A DNA stretch of 42,909 nt from Smithella sp. PtaU1.Bin162 (GTDB lineage Bacteria > Desulfobacterota > Syntrophia > Syntrophales > Smithellaceae): contig MVRV01000139.1 in NCBI GenBank assembly GCA_002068015.1, positions 1 to 42,909 of the forward strand, written 5' to 3'. Made by a program: the position numbers and the translations under genes. Of this stretch, positions 8,031 through 16,159 are shown one piece after another. The notes beneath the pieces were generated by a model that saw only the letters and a program-made list of their open reading frames with translations, was not told the origin of the DNA and searched no databases. The stretch's first letter is position 1, and each line of letters opens with the position of its first letter.

Positions 8031-8813
8031 ATGCCGCCAGTGAAAAAGTTTGCCGTAAATTTAGCCTGGGAAGCAGGCGCCCTGCTCATGGAAAAATTAA
8101 ATAAGTTACTGGATATTCAATACAAAGGCGATATCAATTTGGTTACCGAAGCCGATAAAATGTCGGAAAAATTAATTATAAAAGCAATTAAACGGAACTA
8201 CCCCGACCATGGGATATTATCGGAAGAATCTCCGGCCATATCCGGCGAGTCGAAAATGCGCTGGATAATCGATCCTCTGGACGGAACTACCAATTATGCC
8301 CATGGCTATCCGGTTTTTTGCGTTTCCATTGCCCTGGAAAAAGATGGAGCAATAATATTGGGAGTGGTTTACGACCCAACGCGTCAGGATACCTTTGTTG
8401 CTGTGCGTGGCGAAGGAGCACAGCTCAACGGCAAAAAACTTGCCGTGTCCGAAACATCAGATCTCAACTACAGTCTTTTGGCCACAGGTTTTCCCTACGA
8501 TATCCGGGAAAGCGAAGAAAACAACCTCAATCACTTCCAGACAATGGCAAAAAAAGCTCAAGCCATACGGCGTGCCGGTGCAGCAGCACTCGATATCGCC
8601 TATGTCGCTGCAGGACGGTTCGACGGTTTCTGGGAATTGAAACTCAAGCCCTGGGACACGGCAGCCGCATCTCTTATTCTGGAAGAAGCGGGTGGAAAAG
8701 TAACCGACCTCGGCGGCCGGCCCTGGAATCTTCTTTCACCAAATGTTCTTATTTCCAACGGCCGGATTCATGAACAAATGGTGGCTGTTTTCAGAAAAGT
8801 CATCACCGGTTAA
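8031..8813 (+). CDS. suhB: Inositol monophosphatase family protein
   Basis: A 260-residue Mg-dependent phosphatase. Metal ligands are visible: E65-E66 in GILSEES, D81 and D84 in WIIDPLDGTTNYAHG, and the C-terminal WDTAAASLILEEAGG. These define the inositol monophosphatase/SuhB family. Substrates in the family include inositol-1-phosphate, fructose-1,6-bisphosphate and PAP, so the symbol is family-level. AGGAG lies about 9 bases before ATG 8031. The 157-bp divergent region with the RodZ-like gene contains no strong consensus promoter. The diguanylate cyclase gene follows after 117 bases. Confidence 0.88.
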   Translation: MPPVKKFAVNLAWEAGALLMEKLNKLLDIQYKGDINLVTEADKMSEKLIIKAIKRNYPDHGILSEESPAISGESKMRWIIDPLDGTTNYAHGYPVFCVSIALEKDGAIILGVVYDPTRQDTFVAVRGEGAQLNGKKLAVSETSDLNYSLLATGFPYDIRESEENNLNHFQTMAKKAQAIRRAGAAALDIAYVAAGRFDGFWELKLKPWDTAAASLILEEAGGKVTDLGGRPWNLLSPNVLISNGRIHEQMVAVFRKVITG

Positions 8814-8930
8814 AATCAACTTTAGTGCGACAATAATGAACTATTGTATTCGCAATGCTTTGCTAAATGAGATTGTTTTAATTCCGGAGATATTGTAATT
8901 TCTGTCAAATTTTGAGCGAGAGCAGAGTAT

Positions 8931-9956
8931 ATGAACGACCTGGAAAAAATCGTGGCAGCATTGGAAAAAAATCAGGAGATTGCTCAGAAATTTTTCGAGA
9001 TTGAAACGAGTGTTCTGTCCATTCTGAACTTCAGGGATTTTCTGGAAAAGCTGCTGACGGAAATTCAGAAGAAACGGAATATCCCCTATGTCTGGATTTC
9101 GCTCATCGAAGGCAGCGATATCGCCTGTATGATTCAAAAATCAGCGTCTTCGGAAATTCTTAATGGACGCACGAATTTCATAGCAAAAGGGGCATTTCTG
9201 GCACTCATCAATAATTCTATAGATCCTGTCCTGGTCAATGATAATCTAAAAGCTTTTCAGGCCTTGCTCCCTCAACAGTATAAAAATCGTCTGCAATCTC
9301 TGGCTGTCACTCCCCTTACCCTGGATGGAGAAATTATCGGAAGCCTTAATTCCGGCGACGATTCAGCATTCCGCTACAAACCGGGAATGGGTACGACTTT
9401 GCTCAAACAACTGGCAACAATTGTTTCCCTTTGCCTGTCCAATGTCATGGCCCATGAAAAACTGAATATCCTGGCCTCCAGAGACCCCCTCACACAATTA
9501 ATAAACCGCCGGGTGCTGGAACAGATATTATCCAGAGAATTTGAGAGGGCTTTGCGTTATAAAACCCAGCTTGCGGTAGTTTTCCTGGATGTCGATGACT
9601 TCAAAATAATCAACGACCGCTATGGCCATAAAGCAGGTGATTGCGTCCTTGCATACATAGCTCATAATTTGCTAAGCATGACTCGTGGAAGTGATGTCGT
9701 GGCGAGATTCGCGGGCGACGAATTCGTCATTGTTCTTCCCAGTACATCTCTGGATAAAGCATCCGAACTTGTCTACCGTCTGAAATCATTTTTTGCAGAT
9801 CGCCCCTTGGATTTCGAGGGTATACCCATTACTGTTTCCATAAGTTGTGGTTTGTCCTGCATGGAATATGGGGTAAGCGATGCCGGTACCCTGCTCAAAA
9901 AAGCGGACGCCATGCTGTATAAAGCAAAAAAACATAAGAGCACAAGGCGTTCCTGA
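8931..9956 (+). CDS. Diguanylate cyclase with N-terminal DUF484/GAF-like sensor domain
   Basis: A 341-residue soluble signalling protein. A short coiled coil (1-25) and a GAF-fold domain resembling DUF484 (about 25-175) precede a GGDEF domain (about 180-341). The catalytic motif is A261-G-D-E-F265. The first Gly is replaced by Ala, a variant often compatible with c-di-GMP synthesis. The inhibitory I-site RGSD sits five residues before it, and the substrate segment FLDVDDFKIINDRYGHKAGD is intact. It probably makes c-di-GMP from two GTP with product feedback. What the sensor domain binds is not visible. It is convergent with yjbQ at 10048. Confidence 0.88.
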   Translation: MNDLEKIVAALEKNQEIAQKFFEIETSVLSILNFRDFLEKLLTEIQKKRNIPYVWISLIEGSDIACMIQKSASSEILNGRTNFIAKGAFLALINNSIDPVLVNDNLKAFQALLPQQYKNRLQSLAVTPLTLDGEIIGSLNSGDDSAFRYKPGMGTTLLKQLATIVSLCLSNVMAHEKLNILASRDPLTQLINRRVLEQILSREFERALRYKTQLAVVFLDVDDFKIINDRYGHKAGDCVLAYIAHNLLSMTRGSDVVARFAGDEFVIVLPSTSLDKASELVYRLKSFFADRPLDFEGIPITVSISCGLSCMEYGVSDAGTLLKKADAMLYKAKKHKSTRRS

Positions 9957-10047
9957 GCAAAGTATATCAACAGAAGAACCCATTTGCCAACACAGGTGGT
10001 TGGAAAATTTAAGACACTAATTATTGGGGACTATCGGGGAAAAGCAA

Positions 10048-10443
10048 TTATCCTGCCACAGCCTTGATCATCACTTTGCGGAGGCGGGGACCGTCAAATT
10101 CGCAGAAAAAAACAGATTGCCAGGTACCCAAAACAATTCGGCCGTTTTCCACTAAAACCAGCTCGGAGGCGCCGATAAGAGATGACTTGACATGAGCGGG
10201 GGAATTCCCCTCGCTGTGCCGGTAAGAAGCATTTTGCGGAATCACCCTCTCCAGGGCGGCGATAATGTCGCGGGGCACATCAGGATCGGCATTTTCATTG
10301 ATGGTAACGGCTGCTGTTGTGTGAAGCGTGAAGACAATGCAATAACCGCTCTGGATTTTTTCTTCCTGCAGAGCTTTCTGAACGGCGGAGGTAATGTCAA
10401 TCATTTCCACCCGCGTATTTGTCCGTATGCTGATTTCCTTCAT
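10048..10443 (-). CDS. yjbQ: YjbQ/UPF0047 family protein
   Basis: A 131-residue single-domain protein with the UPF0047 signature: IVFTLHTTAAVTINENADPDVPRDI, then HSEGNSPAHVKSSLIGASELVLVENGRIVLGTWQSVFFCEFDGPR. The conserved His, Glu and Asp residues line a putative metal site. Some members show weak thiamine-phosphate synthase activity, but the physiological role is unknown. It is the last gene of the first Mla operon, 22 bases after the lipoprotein gene, so it may be a passenger. The start is ATG 10443. A TTG one codon upstream is possible. Confidence 0.9.
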   Translation of the reverse strand: MKEISIRTNTRVEMIDITSAVQKALQEEKIQSGYCIVFTLHTTAAVTINENADPDVPRDIIAALERVIPQNASYRHSEGNSPAHVKSSLIGASELVLVENGRIVLGTWQSVFFCEFDGPRLRKVMIKAVAG

Positions 10444-10465
10444 CAATTTTTCGCCGCGAAAATAT

Positions 10466-11131
10466 TTACTTATTTCCCGTTTTGTTTACGGCCTGATAAA
10501 CGTCTGCAATAATCTGCCGGGAAAGTTTCTGCATCGTCTGACTCATCGCCCGGCAGTATCCTTTGGGCGACTGTTCATCAAGCGGTTCTTCCCCGCGGTA
10601 TTTCTTCTGGAAAAGAATTCTTTTGACCGGTTCCCGCTGCTTTACATCCTTAACCGTTATATCGAGACTGAGAACAGCCTTGTTACCGCTTTTATCCGTC
10701 CGCAGAAAAAATTCTTCTATGCCTCCCTGCAGAAGATATCTGCCTTCATCCACGGCATAGCGGGAAAAAGCGGCACGGAACAATCCGCTTGTCTGCAGAT
10801 CACGCAGCAGATTGTCGCCCACCATATCGGCAGGATTCACCGCCCAGCGGTTATAGTTGAAAGAATCCACGGCATAACTGTTCCCGCGGAAAATCATGTT
10901 GGTATTGTTGTAGGCGGAAGCAATGGTAAAACGGCTGATGCGGATGGTATCCTCGATCCGGGAGCGCGGCTCCCAAACCGGTGCCGGATAATCAAGCAGA
11001 TAACTTTCCGTCTGCAACTGCGGTTTTCCGGTGCTGACACAGCCGAAAACCAGCGCAAAACAAAAGAGCGCAAAAAAAGTGTTTCCGGTAGTCCGGCAAT
11101 GTTGTTTTATGAACAAGAAAAAGGTTTTCAT
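10466..11131 (-). CDS. ABC transport auxiliary lipoprotein (PqiC/DUF330-like)
   Basis: A 221-residue predicted outer-membrane lipoprotein. After an N-terminal hydrophobic stretch, VFGC places the lipidated Cys at residue 31. The mature part begins VSTGKPQLQTESYLLDYPAP, the opening of ABC-type auxiliary lipoproteins. Further on FRGNSYAVDSFNYNRWAVNPADMVGDNLLRDL is typical of this family (tyrosine/arginine strand before the helix). Such proteins anchor the tip of long MCE tunnels at the outer membrane. Its place directly after the mlaD-like gene fits this. It overlaps nothing, with 14 bases between the genes. Confidence 0.82.
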   Translation of the reverse strand: MKTFFLFIKQHCRTTGNTFFALFCFALVFGCVSTGKPQLQTESYLLDYPAPVWEPRSRIEDTIRISRFTIASAYNNTNMIFRGNSYAVDSFNYNRWAVNPADMVGDNLLRDLQTSGLFRAAFSRYAVDEGRYLLQGGIEEFFLRTDKSGNKAVLSLDITVKDVKQREPVKRILFQKKYRGEEPLDEQSPKGYCRAMSQTMQKLSRQIIADVYQAVNKTGNK

Positions 11132-11145
11132 TTGACTTCTCCCGT

Positions 11146-12078
11146 TTATTCCATGGGTTTTTTAGGCGGCGCAGGCCTGCTGAAAATCAGTTCCGAAGGA
11201 TCATTATTTAAGCTTTCGGAAAGTTTCTGCAGATATTCGGATGTAATGCGGAGATTTTCCGCCGTATCCTGCAAATCAAGAGAAATGGACTTGGTTCTTT
11301 TATCAACAGTCTCCAGAATTTCTCCGGTTTTAACCGTCTGAGCAGCGAGGTCTATGGATTCGATTTTCTTTCTGGTGCTTTCGATCAGCTTACGGGCATC
11401 GATCAGAGCCTCTGAGGTTTCTTTTAAAACGCCTTCGATTTTTCCTTCTTCAATAATCTTATTTATCCGGGCGACCGATTTATCAAGGTTTACAGACATG
11501 GATTCCAGATTTTTCATTGTGCGGTTGACACGATCTCCGGCTATGAATGTTTCAATGGCTTTAGTCGTATTTTTCAACTGATTGGCTATACCCTGAAAAT
11601 CAATACCCTTGATGTTTTGCATTATTATGTTGGTATCGTCCAGAAACCGGCTGATTTCCGAACGGCGGGAAGGAATGACCGGATAAGGGGCATCAAATTT
11701 ATAGGTCAGCGAATCAATAATTTCCCCCGAACGATAGCGGTCGAGTTCGACAAAAACAATACCGGTAATACCGGCGGTTTTCAACTGGGCATAGGTGTGC
11801 GTCCGCAAATCGCCGGACAAATTAATTTTCATAACCACTTCGATTAAACGCTCGTCCGGCGCAACCTTGATGCTGTCCACCTTACCTATTTCCACTCCGC
11901 GATATTTAACGGCGGAATCGGTTTGCAGACCCTGGACCGATTCATCAAAATAAGCAACATATGTCAAGCCCTTGAGGAAGAAATCGGATGCACTGACCCA
12001 GATAATTGCAAAAGCGCCTATCAGCAAACCGGTTATGACAAATAAACCTATTAAAAATCTGGAACTTCTAACGGACAT
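11146..12078 (-). CDS. MlaD-like MCE domain protein, long form
   Basis: A 310-residue protein with one N-terminal membrane helix (about 8-28) and an MCE domain (about 38-120: YFDESVQGLQTDSAVKYRGVEIGKVDSI). A long helical region to about 295 with heptad-like repeats follows. MCE rings bind phospholipids, and long C-terminal helices form a tunnel in PqiB/LetB/Mce proteins. At 310 residues it is much longer than E. coli MlaD (about 183), so a needle-like bridge toward the outer-membrane lipoprotein is plausible. It overlaps the ATPase gene by 11 bases, indicating tight coupling. Confidence 0.88.
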   Translation of the reverse strand: MSVRSSRFLIGLFVITGLLIGAFAIIWVSASDFFLKGLTYVAYFDESVQGLQTDSAVKYRGVEIGKVDSIKVAPDERLIEVVMKINLSGDLRTHTYAQLKTAGITGIVFVELDRYRSGEIIDSLTYKFDAPYPVIPSRRSEISRFLDDTNIIMQNIKGIDFQGIANQLKNTTKAIETFIAGDRVNRTMKNLESMSVNLDKSVARINKIIEEGKIEGVLKETSEALIDARKLIESTRKKIESIDLAAQTVKTGEILETVDKRTKSISLDLQDTAENLRITSEYLQKLSESLNNDPSELIFSRPAPPKKPME

Positions 12079-12862
12079 AAGACCTATCCTGATTACTGTT
12101 TTCCGGTGCCTGCCTCAAGAAGAAACTCTTCACCCGGGGATCAGTTGATTTTTCTCGTAAATCTTCCGGGGTTCCTTCTGCTATTATTCCCTTGGATTTT
12201 TTATCCAGCATGATAACTCTGTCGGCAATTTTGCAAATGGATTGCAATTCATGAGATACGACCACCATTGTTGTCCCCAGCGCTTCGTTGGTTTTGATGA
12301 TTAAATCATCCAGCTCGACCGCCGTAATGGGATCAAGGCCTGCGGATAATTCATCAAAAAAAAGAACGAGCGGATCAAGAGCCATTGCGCGGGCGATGCC
12401 TGCCCGTTTTTTCATTCCGCCGGAAAGTTCCGAAGGATTATGATTTTCATAACCGGCAAGATTCACCATGCCCAATTTCATCTTAACAATCAAGTCAATT
12501 GTCGCGGCATCAAGGTTTGTGTATTCCGTGAGCGGCAGGGCAATATTTTCCCGGATTGTCATTGAACTGAAAAGTGCGCTGGATTGGAAAAGCACCCCGA
12601 TATTCTGCCGGAAATCGTTTAATTCCCTCTCCTCCGCCGCCATTATGTCCATTCCACCAAAAAGTACTCTGCCGGATGTGGTTTTCTGCAAACCGATCAT
12701 AACTTTGAGCAGCGTCGTTTTGCCGCAACCGCTTTCACCTACAATAACAAGAATTTCTCCTTTTCGCACCTGAAAACTGACATCTTGCAATACCGTATTA
12801 CTGCCAAAGCGAACAGTGGCCTTTTCCACAACTATTATCGGTTCGTTTTGAGTTGAACGCAA
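12068..12862 (-). CDS. MlaF-like ABC transporter ATPase
   Basis: A 264-residue nucleotide-binding subunit. Walker A is GESGCGKTT, the signature is LSGGMKKRAGIARAM, Walker B is LVLFFDELSAGLDP and the switch His is in VVSHEL. The LSGGMKKR signature is characteristic of MlaF/Ttg2A lipid transporters. It energises phospholipid movement through the MlaE-MlaD complex at the inner membrane. It lies 13 bases after mlaE and overlaps mlaD. In contrast to the second copy at 34952 it has no extra C-terminal domain. Confidence 0.92.
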   Translation of the reverse strand: MRSTQNEPIIVVEKATVRFGSNTVLQDVSFQVRKGEILVIVGESGCGKTTLLKVMIGLQKTTSGRVLFGGMDIMAAEERELNDFRQNIGVLFQSSALFSSMTIRENIALPLTEYTNLDAATIDLIVKMKLGMVNLAGYENHNPSELSGGMKKRAGIARAMALDPLVLFFDELSAGLDPITAVELDDLIIKTNEALGTTMVVVSHELQSICKIADRVIMLDKKSKGIIAEGTPEDLREKSTDPRVKSFFLRQAPENSNQDRSYVR

Positions 12863-12875
12863 AGCCTGCTGCTCC

Positions 12876-14021
12876 TTATCGCATATAATAAAACATTATG
12901 GCAAATATAGAATCCGCTACTACTATCAGAAAAATCGCCGAAACAACGGCGGAAGTCGTATATTTACCGACATCCTGCGCACCCGAACGCACCTGAAATC
13001 CTTTCTGGCAACCGACTCCGGCAATCAGCACGGCAAAGAAGGCCGCTTTAATGAGGCTTGTCACCACATCAAAAACCTGGATGGTTTTTAATGACTGGAT
13101 AATATAGGTATTGGCGGTCAGATCAAGACCGGTTACTCCGACTATCAAGCCGCCGATAATACCAAAAAAATCTGCATAAAGCGTCAGAACCGGCACAACT
13201 ATTACTGCAGCGATAACTTTAGGTATGGTCAGAAACCGGACTGCATTAAAGCCCATCGTGTTTAAGGCGTCGACCTCTTCATTAACAACCATGGTTCCAA
13301 TTTCCGCGGCAAAAGCCGAACCGGAACGGCCGGCGACCAGAATGGCAGTCATGATCGGCCCCAGTTCTTTCACCATGGCAAAACAGACCAATGATGGAAC
13401 ATAAATATTAGCACCAAGCGTGCGCAGTTGCAGGTAAGACATAAACGCAAGGATGAGTCCGATGAGCACGCTGATCAATCCGACAATCGGCAGACCGTCC
13501 ACACCCGCTCTTTTCATATAAAACAGAACGTCCCTGATCCGCAGCGACCGGGGATGCAAAACGGTATAAGCAATTGCAAACAGCAGTTCACCGGTAAAAG
13601 TTATGAAATTCAATACATCCCGCATAATACTGATGGAGGCTTCTCCAACCTGGGTCACGAGTCCTGTGCGTGTGTGACTGGCCTTAAAGGGCAATTGAGT
13701 CAGTGCTTTTTCGTAAATGACGCTGAAAATTCCCTTTGTTTCATCACTCAGGTTAATGAGAGAACAATCAACATTTTCACTTGCTGCGTTTTTTTGGATT
13801 TGCAGTATGGCGAGTGCGGCGGCACTGTCGATATAAGAAATACCGGAAAAATCAATATCTGCCGCTGAGACCTTCCGTTCCCGGAATAAATTTCTGATCT
13901 CCGCGGCAAAAGAAGTAAGATTTTTCAAGCCAAGGTCTCCTGTAAGGTAAATGATCAGTTTGGAATCCTGTCTTTTACAGGAAATCTTATAGCGTTTTTG
14001 CCAGTCTTGTTTAACATCCAT
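12876..14021 (-). CDS. MlaE-like permease with N-terminal STAS domain
   Basis: A 381-residue fusion. Residues about 15-105 form a STAS domain (LIIYLTGDLGL ... DIDFSGISYIDSAAALAIL) equivalent to E. coli MlaB. Residues about 130-381 are the MlaE permease with about five membrane helices and the conserved ELGPIMTAILVAGRSGSAFAAE segment. In E. coli MlaB binds MlaF as a separate regulator, and here it is built into the permease. This fused form is common outside enterics. It is the first gene of the minus-strand operon, with a candidate promoter at 14082-14110. Confidence 0.92.
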   Translation of the reverse strand: MDVKQDWQKRYKISCKRQDSKLIIYLTGDLGLKNLTSFAAEIRNLFRERKVSAADIDFSGISYIDSAAALAILQIQKNAASENVDCSLINLSDETKGIFSVIYEKALTQLPFKASHTRTGLVTQVGEASISIMRDVLNFITFTGELLFAIAYTVLHPRSLRIRDVLFYMKRAGVDGLPIVGLISVLIGLILAFMSYLQLRTLGANIYVPSLVCFAMVKELGPIMTAILVAGRSGSAFAAEIGTMVVNEEVDALNTMGFNAVRFLTIPKVIAAVIVVPVLTLYADFFGIIGGLIVGVTGLDLTANTYIIQSLKTIQVFDVVTSLIKAAFFAVLIAGVGCQKGFQVRSGAQDVGKYTTSAVVSAIFLIVVADSIFAIMFYYMR

Positions 14022-14081
14022 AATAATGAATAGATAATGCCGACCAGAACAAGATAAATAATTTCTAAAAGGTTTTTGAGT

Positions 14082-14110
14082 AGTTAATGCTTTTGCTGCC
14101 GGTTTGTCAA
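14082..14110 (-). promoter_or_regulatory. Candidate promoter of the first Mla operon
   Basis: On the minus strand, TTGACA (14110-14105) is followed after 17 bases by TTAACT (14087-14082). The -35 is perfect and the -10 matches only 3 of 6. It lies about 60 bases upstream of the STAS-MlaE start. Confidence 0.4.
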
Positions 14111-14254
14111 TCTCAAATTACAGACTGCCTGATATCGGGTAAATACGGATAAAATCAATAATGATAATCTGGGAGAAAGATATAACAATAATCAGTTAAA
14201 TCAATGACACTCGCTGAAAACGAATGCAATGAAGTTTGAAGCGAAAGTGGAATT

Positions 14255-14380
14255 GATCCCGAAAGCGAGCGAGTTTGGGCGAAGCTATTCGGGATCCCGG
14301 GGTCGTATTCCCCGCAGTTTACTGCGATTGGAGAAGAACCGTACACTTTATGATACCCACTGCTTGCGGCGGGGTTGCTC
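14255..14380. repeat. Decayed composite palindromic intergenic element
   Basis: The 468-bp gap 14022-14489 holds no gene. Its middle carries three inverted repeats in a row. The first is GATCCCGAA (14255-14263) with TTCGGGATC (14288-14296). The second is CGCAG (14313-14317) with CTGCG (14322-14326) inside TTCCCCGCAG. The third is ACCCACTGCTTGCGGCGGGGT (about 14355-14375), an imperfect copy of a CCCCGCCGC-TTGCGGCGGGG hairpin. Such GC-rich palindrome sets recur as dispersed intergenic repeats in related genomes from general memory. Only one copy is in this window. The 75-codon minus-strand frame across it looks like repeat sequence, not a gene. Confidence 0.5.
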
Positions 14381-14421
14381 ATTAATATTCAGACGGTGAG
14401 TGGTTAGCCGGTGGATTTTTC

Positions 14422-14450
14422 TTGACAAAAAAAATCAATTCTTTTATTTT
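14422..14450 (+). promoter_or_regulatory. Promoter of the tetR/RND efflux operon
   Basis: TTGACA at 14422-14427, a 17-base AT-rich spacer and TATTTT at 14445-14450. Transcription would start near 14457, just inside the inverted repeat at 14454-14474. Confidence 0.75.
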
Positions 14451-14453
14451 ACT

Positions 14454-14474
14454 AATTGAACATTTCGTTAAATT
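14454..14474. promoter_or_regulatory. Candidate TetR operator
   Basis: AATTGAAC (14454-14461) and GTTAAATT (14467-14474) are inverted with one mismatch around ATTTC. The site covers the expected transcription start of the tetR gene, which suits autorepression. Assignment is by position and symmetry only. Confidence 0.5.
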
Positions 14475-14489
14475 GTTAAGGAGGTTCTG

Positions 14490-15077
14490 ATGTCTATAAT
14501 ATTGGATCGTAATAAAATACTCGATGCCAGTGTTGCAGTTATTGCCAAACATGGTTTCCGCAAAGCTTCTCTAACTGACATCGCCCGTCTTCTCGGAGTG
14601 GCTAAAACGGCACTTTATTATCATTTTCCCGGTGGTAAACAGGAGTTACTGCATGCGGTGATTCAGCGGGAAGAAGATATTATCTTGGAAGAAATGCGCA
14701 GAGCCGTAGTTTCTCAGGAAGATCCAAGAAAGCAACTGCGCAGCCTGATTTTAGCAAAGTTGATCCATTTCCACCGCCTGCGCGAGCTTTTTGATGTTAT
14801 CATTGATGTTGGCGAAGAACTGTTCAAAATTTATTCCGAGCATAAAACAGCCTTTCAAACTGCGGAACGCGAGATGATTCAAGATATTTTCCAGACGGGG
14901 CAAAAGCTGAATATGTTCAAGCCGTCCTCTAATATAATGCGTTTGGCCTCCAGTATTCAGTCGGTATTGCATCATCTGGAATTGCCACTGGTTTTTAACA
15001 GCCGCGAAGATATGGAAAAAGAAATTGATGAACTTTTAGAAATTCTTTTTTACGGGATTGCCGTCAAGCAGAATTAA
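14490..15077 (+). CDS. TetR family transcriptional regulator of the efflux operon
   Basis: A 195-residue DNA-binding protein. Residues about 8-55 form the TetR helix-turn-helix (ILDASVAVIAKHGFRKASL ... DIARLLGVAKTALYYHFPGGKQELL). The rest is the alpha-helical ligand-binding and dimer domain, which does not reveal the ligand. AAGGAGG lies 5-6 bases before ATG. It heads the operon with the membrane-fusion protein and the RND-TolC fusion, so it most likely represses the pump and is relieved by a pump substrate. A candidate operator overlaps its start point at 14454-14474. Confidence 0.9.
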   Translation: MSIILDRNKILDASVAVIAKHGFRKASLTDIARLLGVAKTALYYHFPGGKQELLHAVIQREEDIILEEMRRAVVSQEDPRKQLRSLILAKLIHFHRLRELFDVIIDVGEELFKIYSEHKTAFQTAEREMIQDIFQTGQKLNMFKPSSNIMRLASSIQSVLHHLELPLVFNSREDMEKEIDELLEILFYGIAVKQN

Positions 15078-15122
15078 AACACATAATCGGCGAAGATTTT
15101 TTTGAAAATTTGAGGTTATCTT

Positions 15123-16154
15123 ATGAAAATTTGTCATTTAGGAGGTGCCTGCCTTTTTTTAACTTTCCTTATGATTTTGGGCTGCAACAGCGATAAGACA
15201 GTAAATGAGCAGGCAGGTGTTCCTGTTGTAGCAAAGCAAATAGCGAAGATCAGTATTGATAAAGAAATTTCGGTCAGTGGAAACATCGAAGGCCGTAAAA
15301 CAGTCAAATTGGGTTTTCTGGTAGCCGGAAAAGTCAATTACATCGCAGCAAATGAGGGAGAGCCGCTTGCCGCCGGTCAATTGCTGGCCGGCCTTGATCC
15401 GGAAAATTATAAAATCGCCAAAGAGATGGCCGATGCCAACCTCGATCAGGTGCAGGACGAGTATAACCGGTTGAGCATTATGCATGAAAGAAAAAGCGTT
15501 GCAGATGGCGACTTTTCCAAAATCTCCAACGCTTTAAAGCTTGCCGGGGCACAACAAAGGCTGCACAACAAGAATCTGTCGGATACTAAGTTATATTCCC
15601 CGCTGAAAGGCGTGTTGCTGAAGAAAGGTACGGAAGTAGGCGAAATCGTCGGTGCCGGGTTACCGCTTTTCATTGTTGCAGATATTAGTGTTGTCAAGGT
15701 CAATGCCGCTGTTCCCGAAGCTGATTTGCAACAGATGAAAATCGGCAGTGACGCTGCTGTTTATATATCCCCCATCAATTCAACATTTTCCGGCAAGGTT
15801 GTAGAAATCGGTTCCGTGGCCGAACCGACGACGCGATCATTTACCGTTAAGATAGAAGTGAAAAATCCCCGGCTAATCATCCGGCCCGGCATGACGGCGG
15901 AAATAAAAGTGATGTCGGGACGAAAAACGGACATTATAGCTGTCTCGGTAGAGGCTGTGCTGCGCGAGCTGGACAATACCGCCTATGTGTTTATTGCCGA
16001 TAAAACCAGGAATCAGGCCTTTAAACGAAAAATATCTTTGGGCCGGATGGCGGGAAACAATATCGAGATTACCTCCGGTGTTGTACCAAACGAATGGGTG
16101 GTTACCGGTGGTCAGCATAAATTAAACAACGGCTCTTCCATAATGTTAAAGTAA
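15123..16154 (+). CDS. RND efflux periplasmic adaptor (membrane-fusion) lipoprotein
   Basis: A 343-residue adaptor. The signal peptide ends in LILGC, with the lipidated Cys near residue 21. It has the usual lipoyl/barrel-sandwich halves (KVNYIAANEGEPLAAGQLLAGLD and LYSPLKGVLLKKGTEVGEIVGAG), a short helical hairpin between them, and the beta-barrel and membrane-proximal domains to the end. It joins the inner-membrane RND pump to the outer-membrane channel across the periplasm. The fusion pump gene starts only 5 bases after its stop. The short hairpin (about 55 residues) resembles adaptors of the HAE/MexA type. Confidence 0.92.
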   Translation: MKICHLGGACLFLTFLMILGCNSDKTVNEQAGVPVVAKQIAKISIDKEISVSGNIEGRKTVKLGFLVAGKVNYIAANEGEPLAAGQLLAGLDPENYKIAKEMADANLDQVQDEYNRLSIMHERKSVADGDFSKISNALKLAGAQQRLHNKNLSDTKLYSPLKGVLLKKGTEVGEIVGAGLPLFIVADISVVKVNAAVPEADLQQMKIGSDAAVYISPINSTFSGKVVEIGSVAEPTTRSFTVKIEVKNPRLIIRPGMTAEIKVMSGRKTDIIAVSVEAVLRELDNTAYVFIADKTRNQAFKRKISLGRMAGNNIEITSGVVPNEWVVTGGQHKLNNGSSIMLK

Positions 16155-16159
16155 ACGTC

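Noticed and set aside
10394-11341. A 315-codon plus-strand frame
   Set aside because: It lies fully antisense to the PqiC-like lipoprotein and the end of the long MCE gene, both with clear family motifs. It has no recognisable domain.
14155-14382. A 75-codon minus-strand frame as a gene
   Set aside because: It crosses the palindromic repeat block at 14255-14380, and has no ribosome binding site or domain. It is better explained as repeat sequence.
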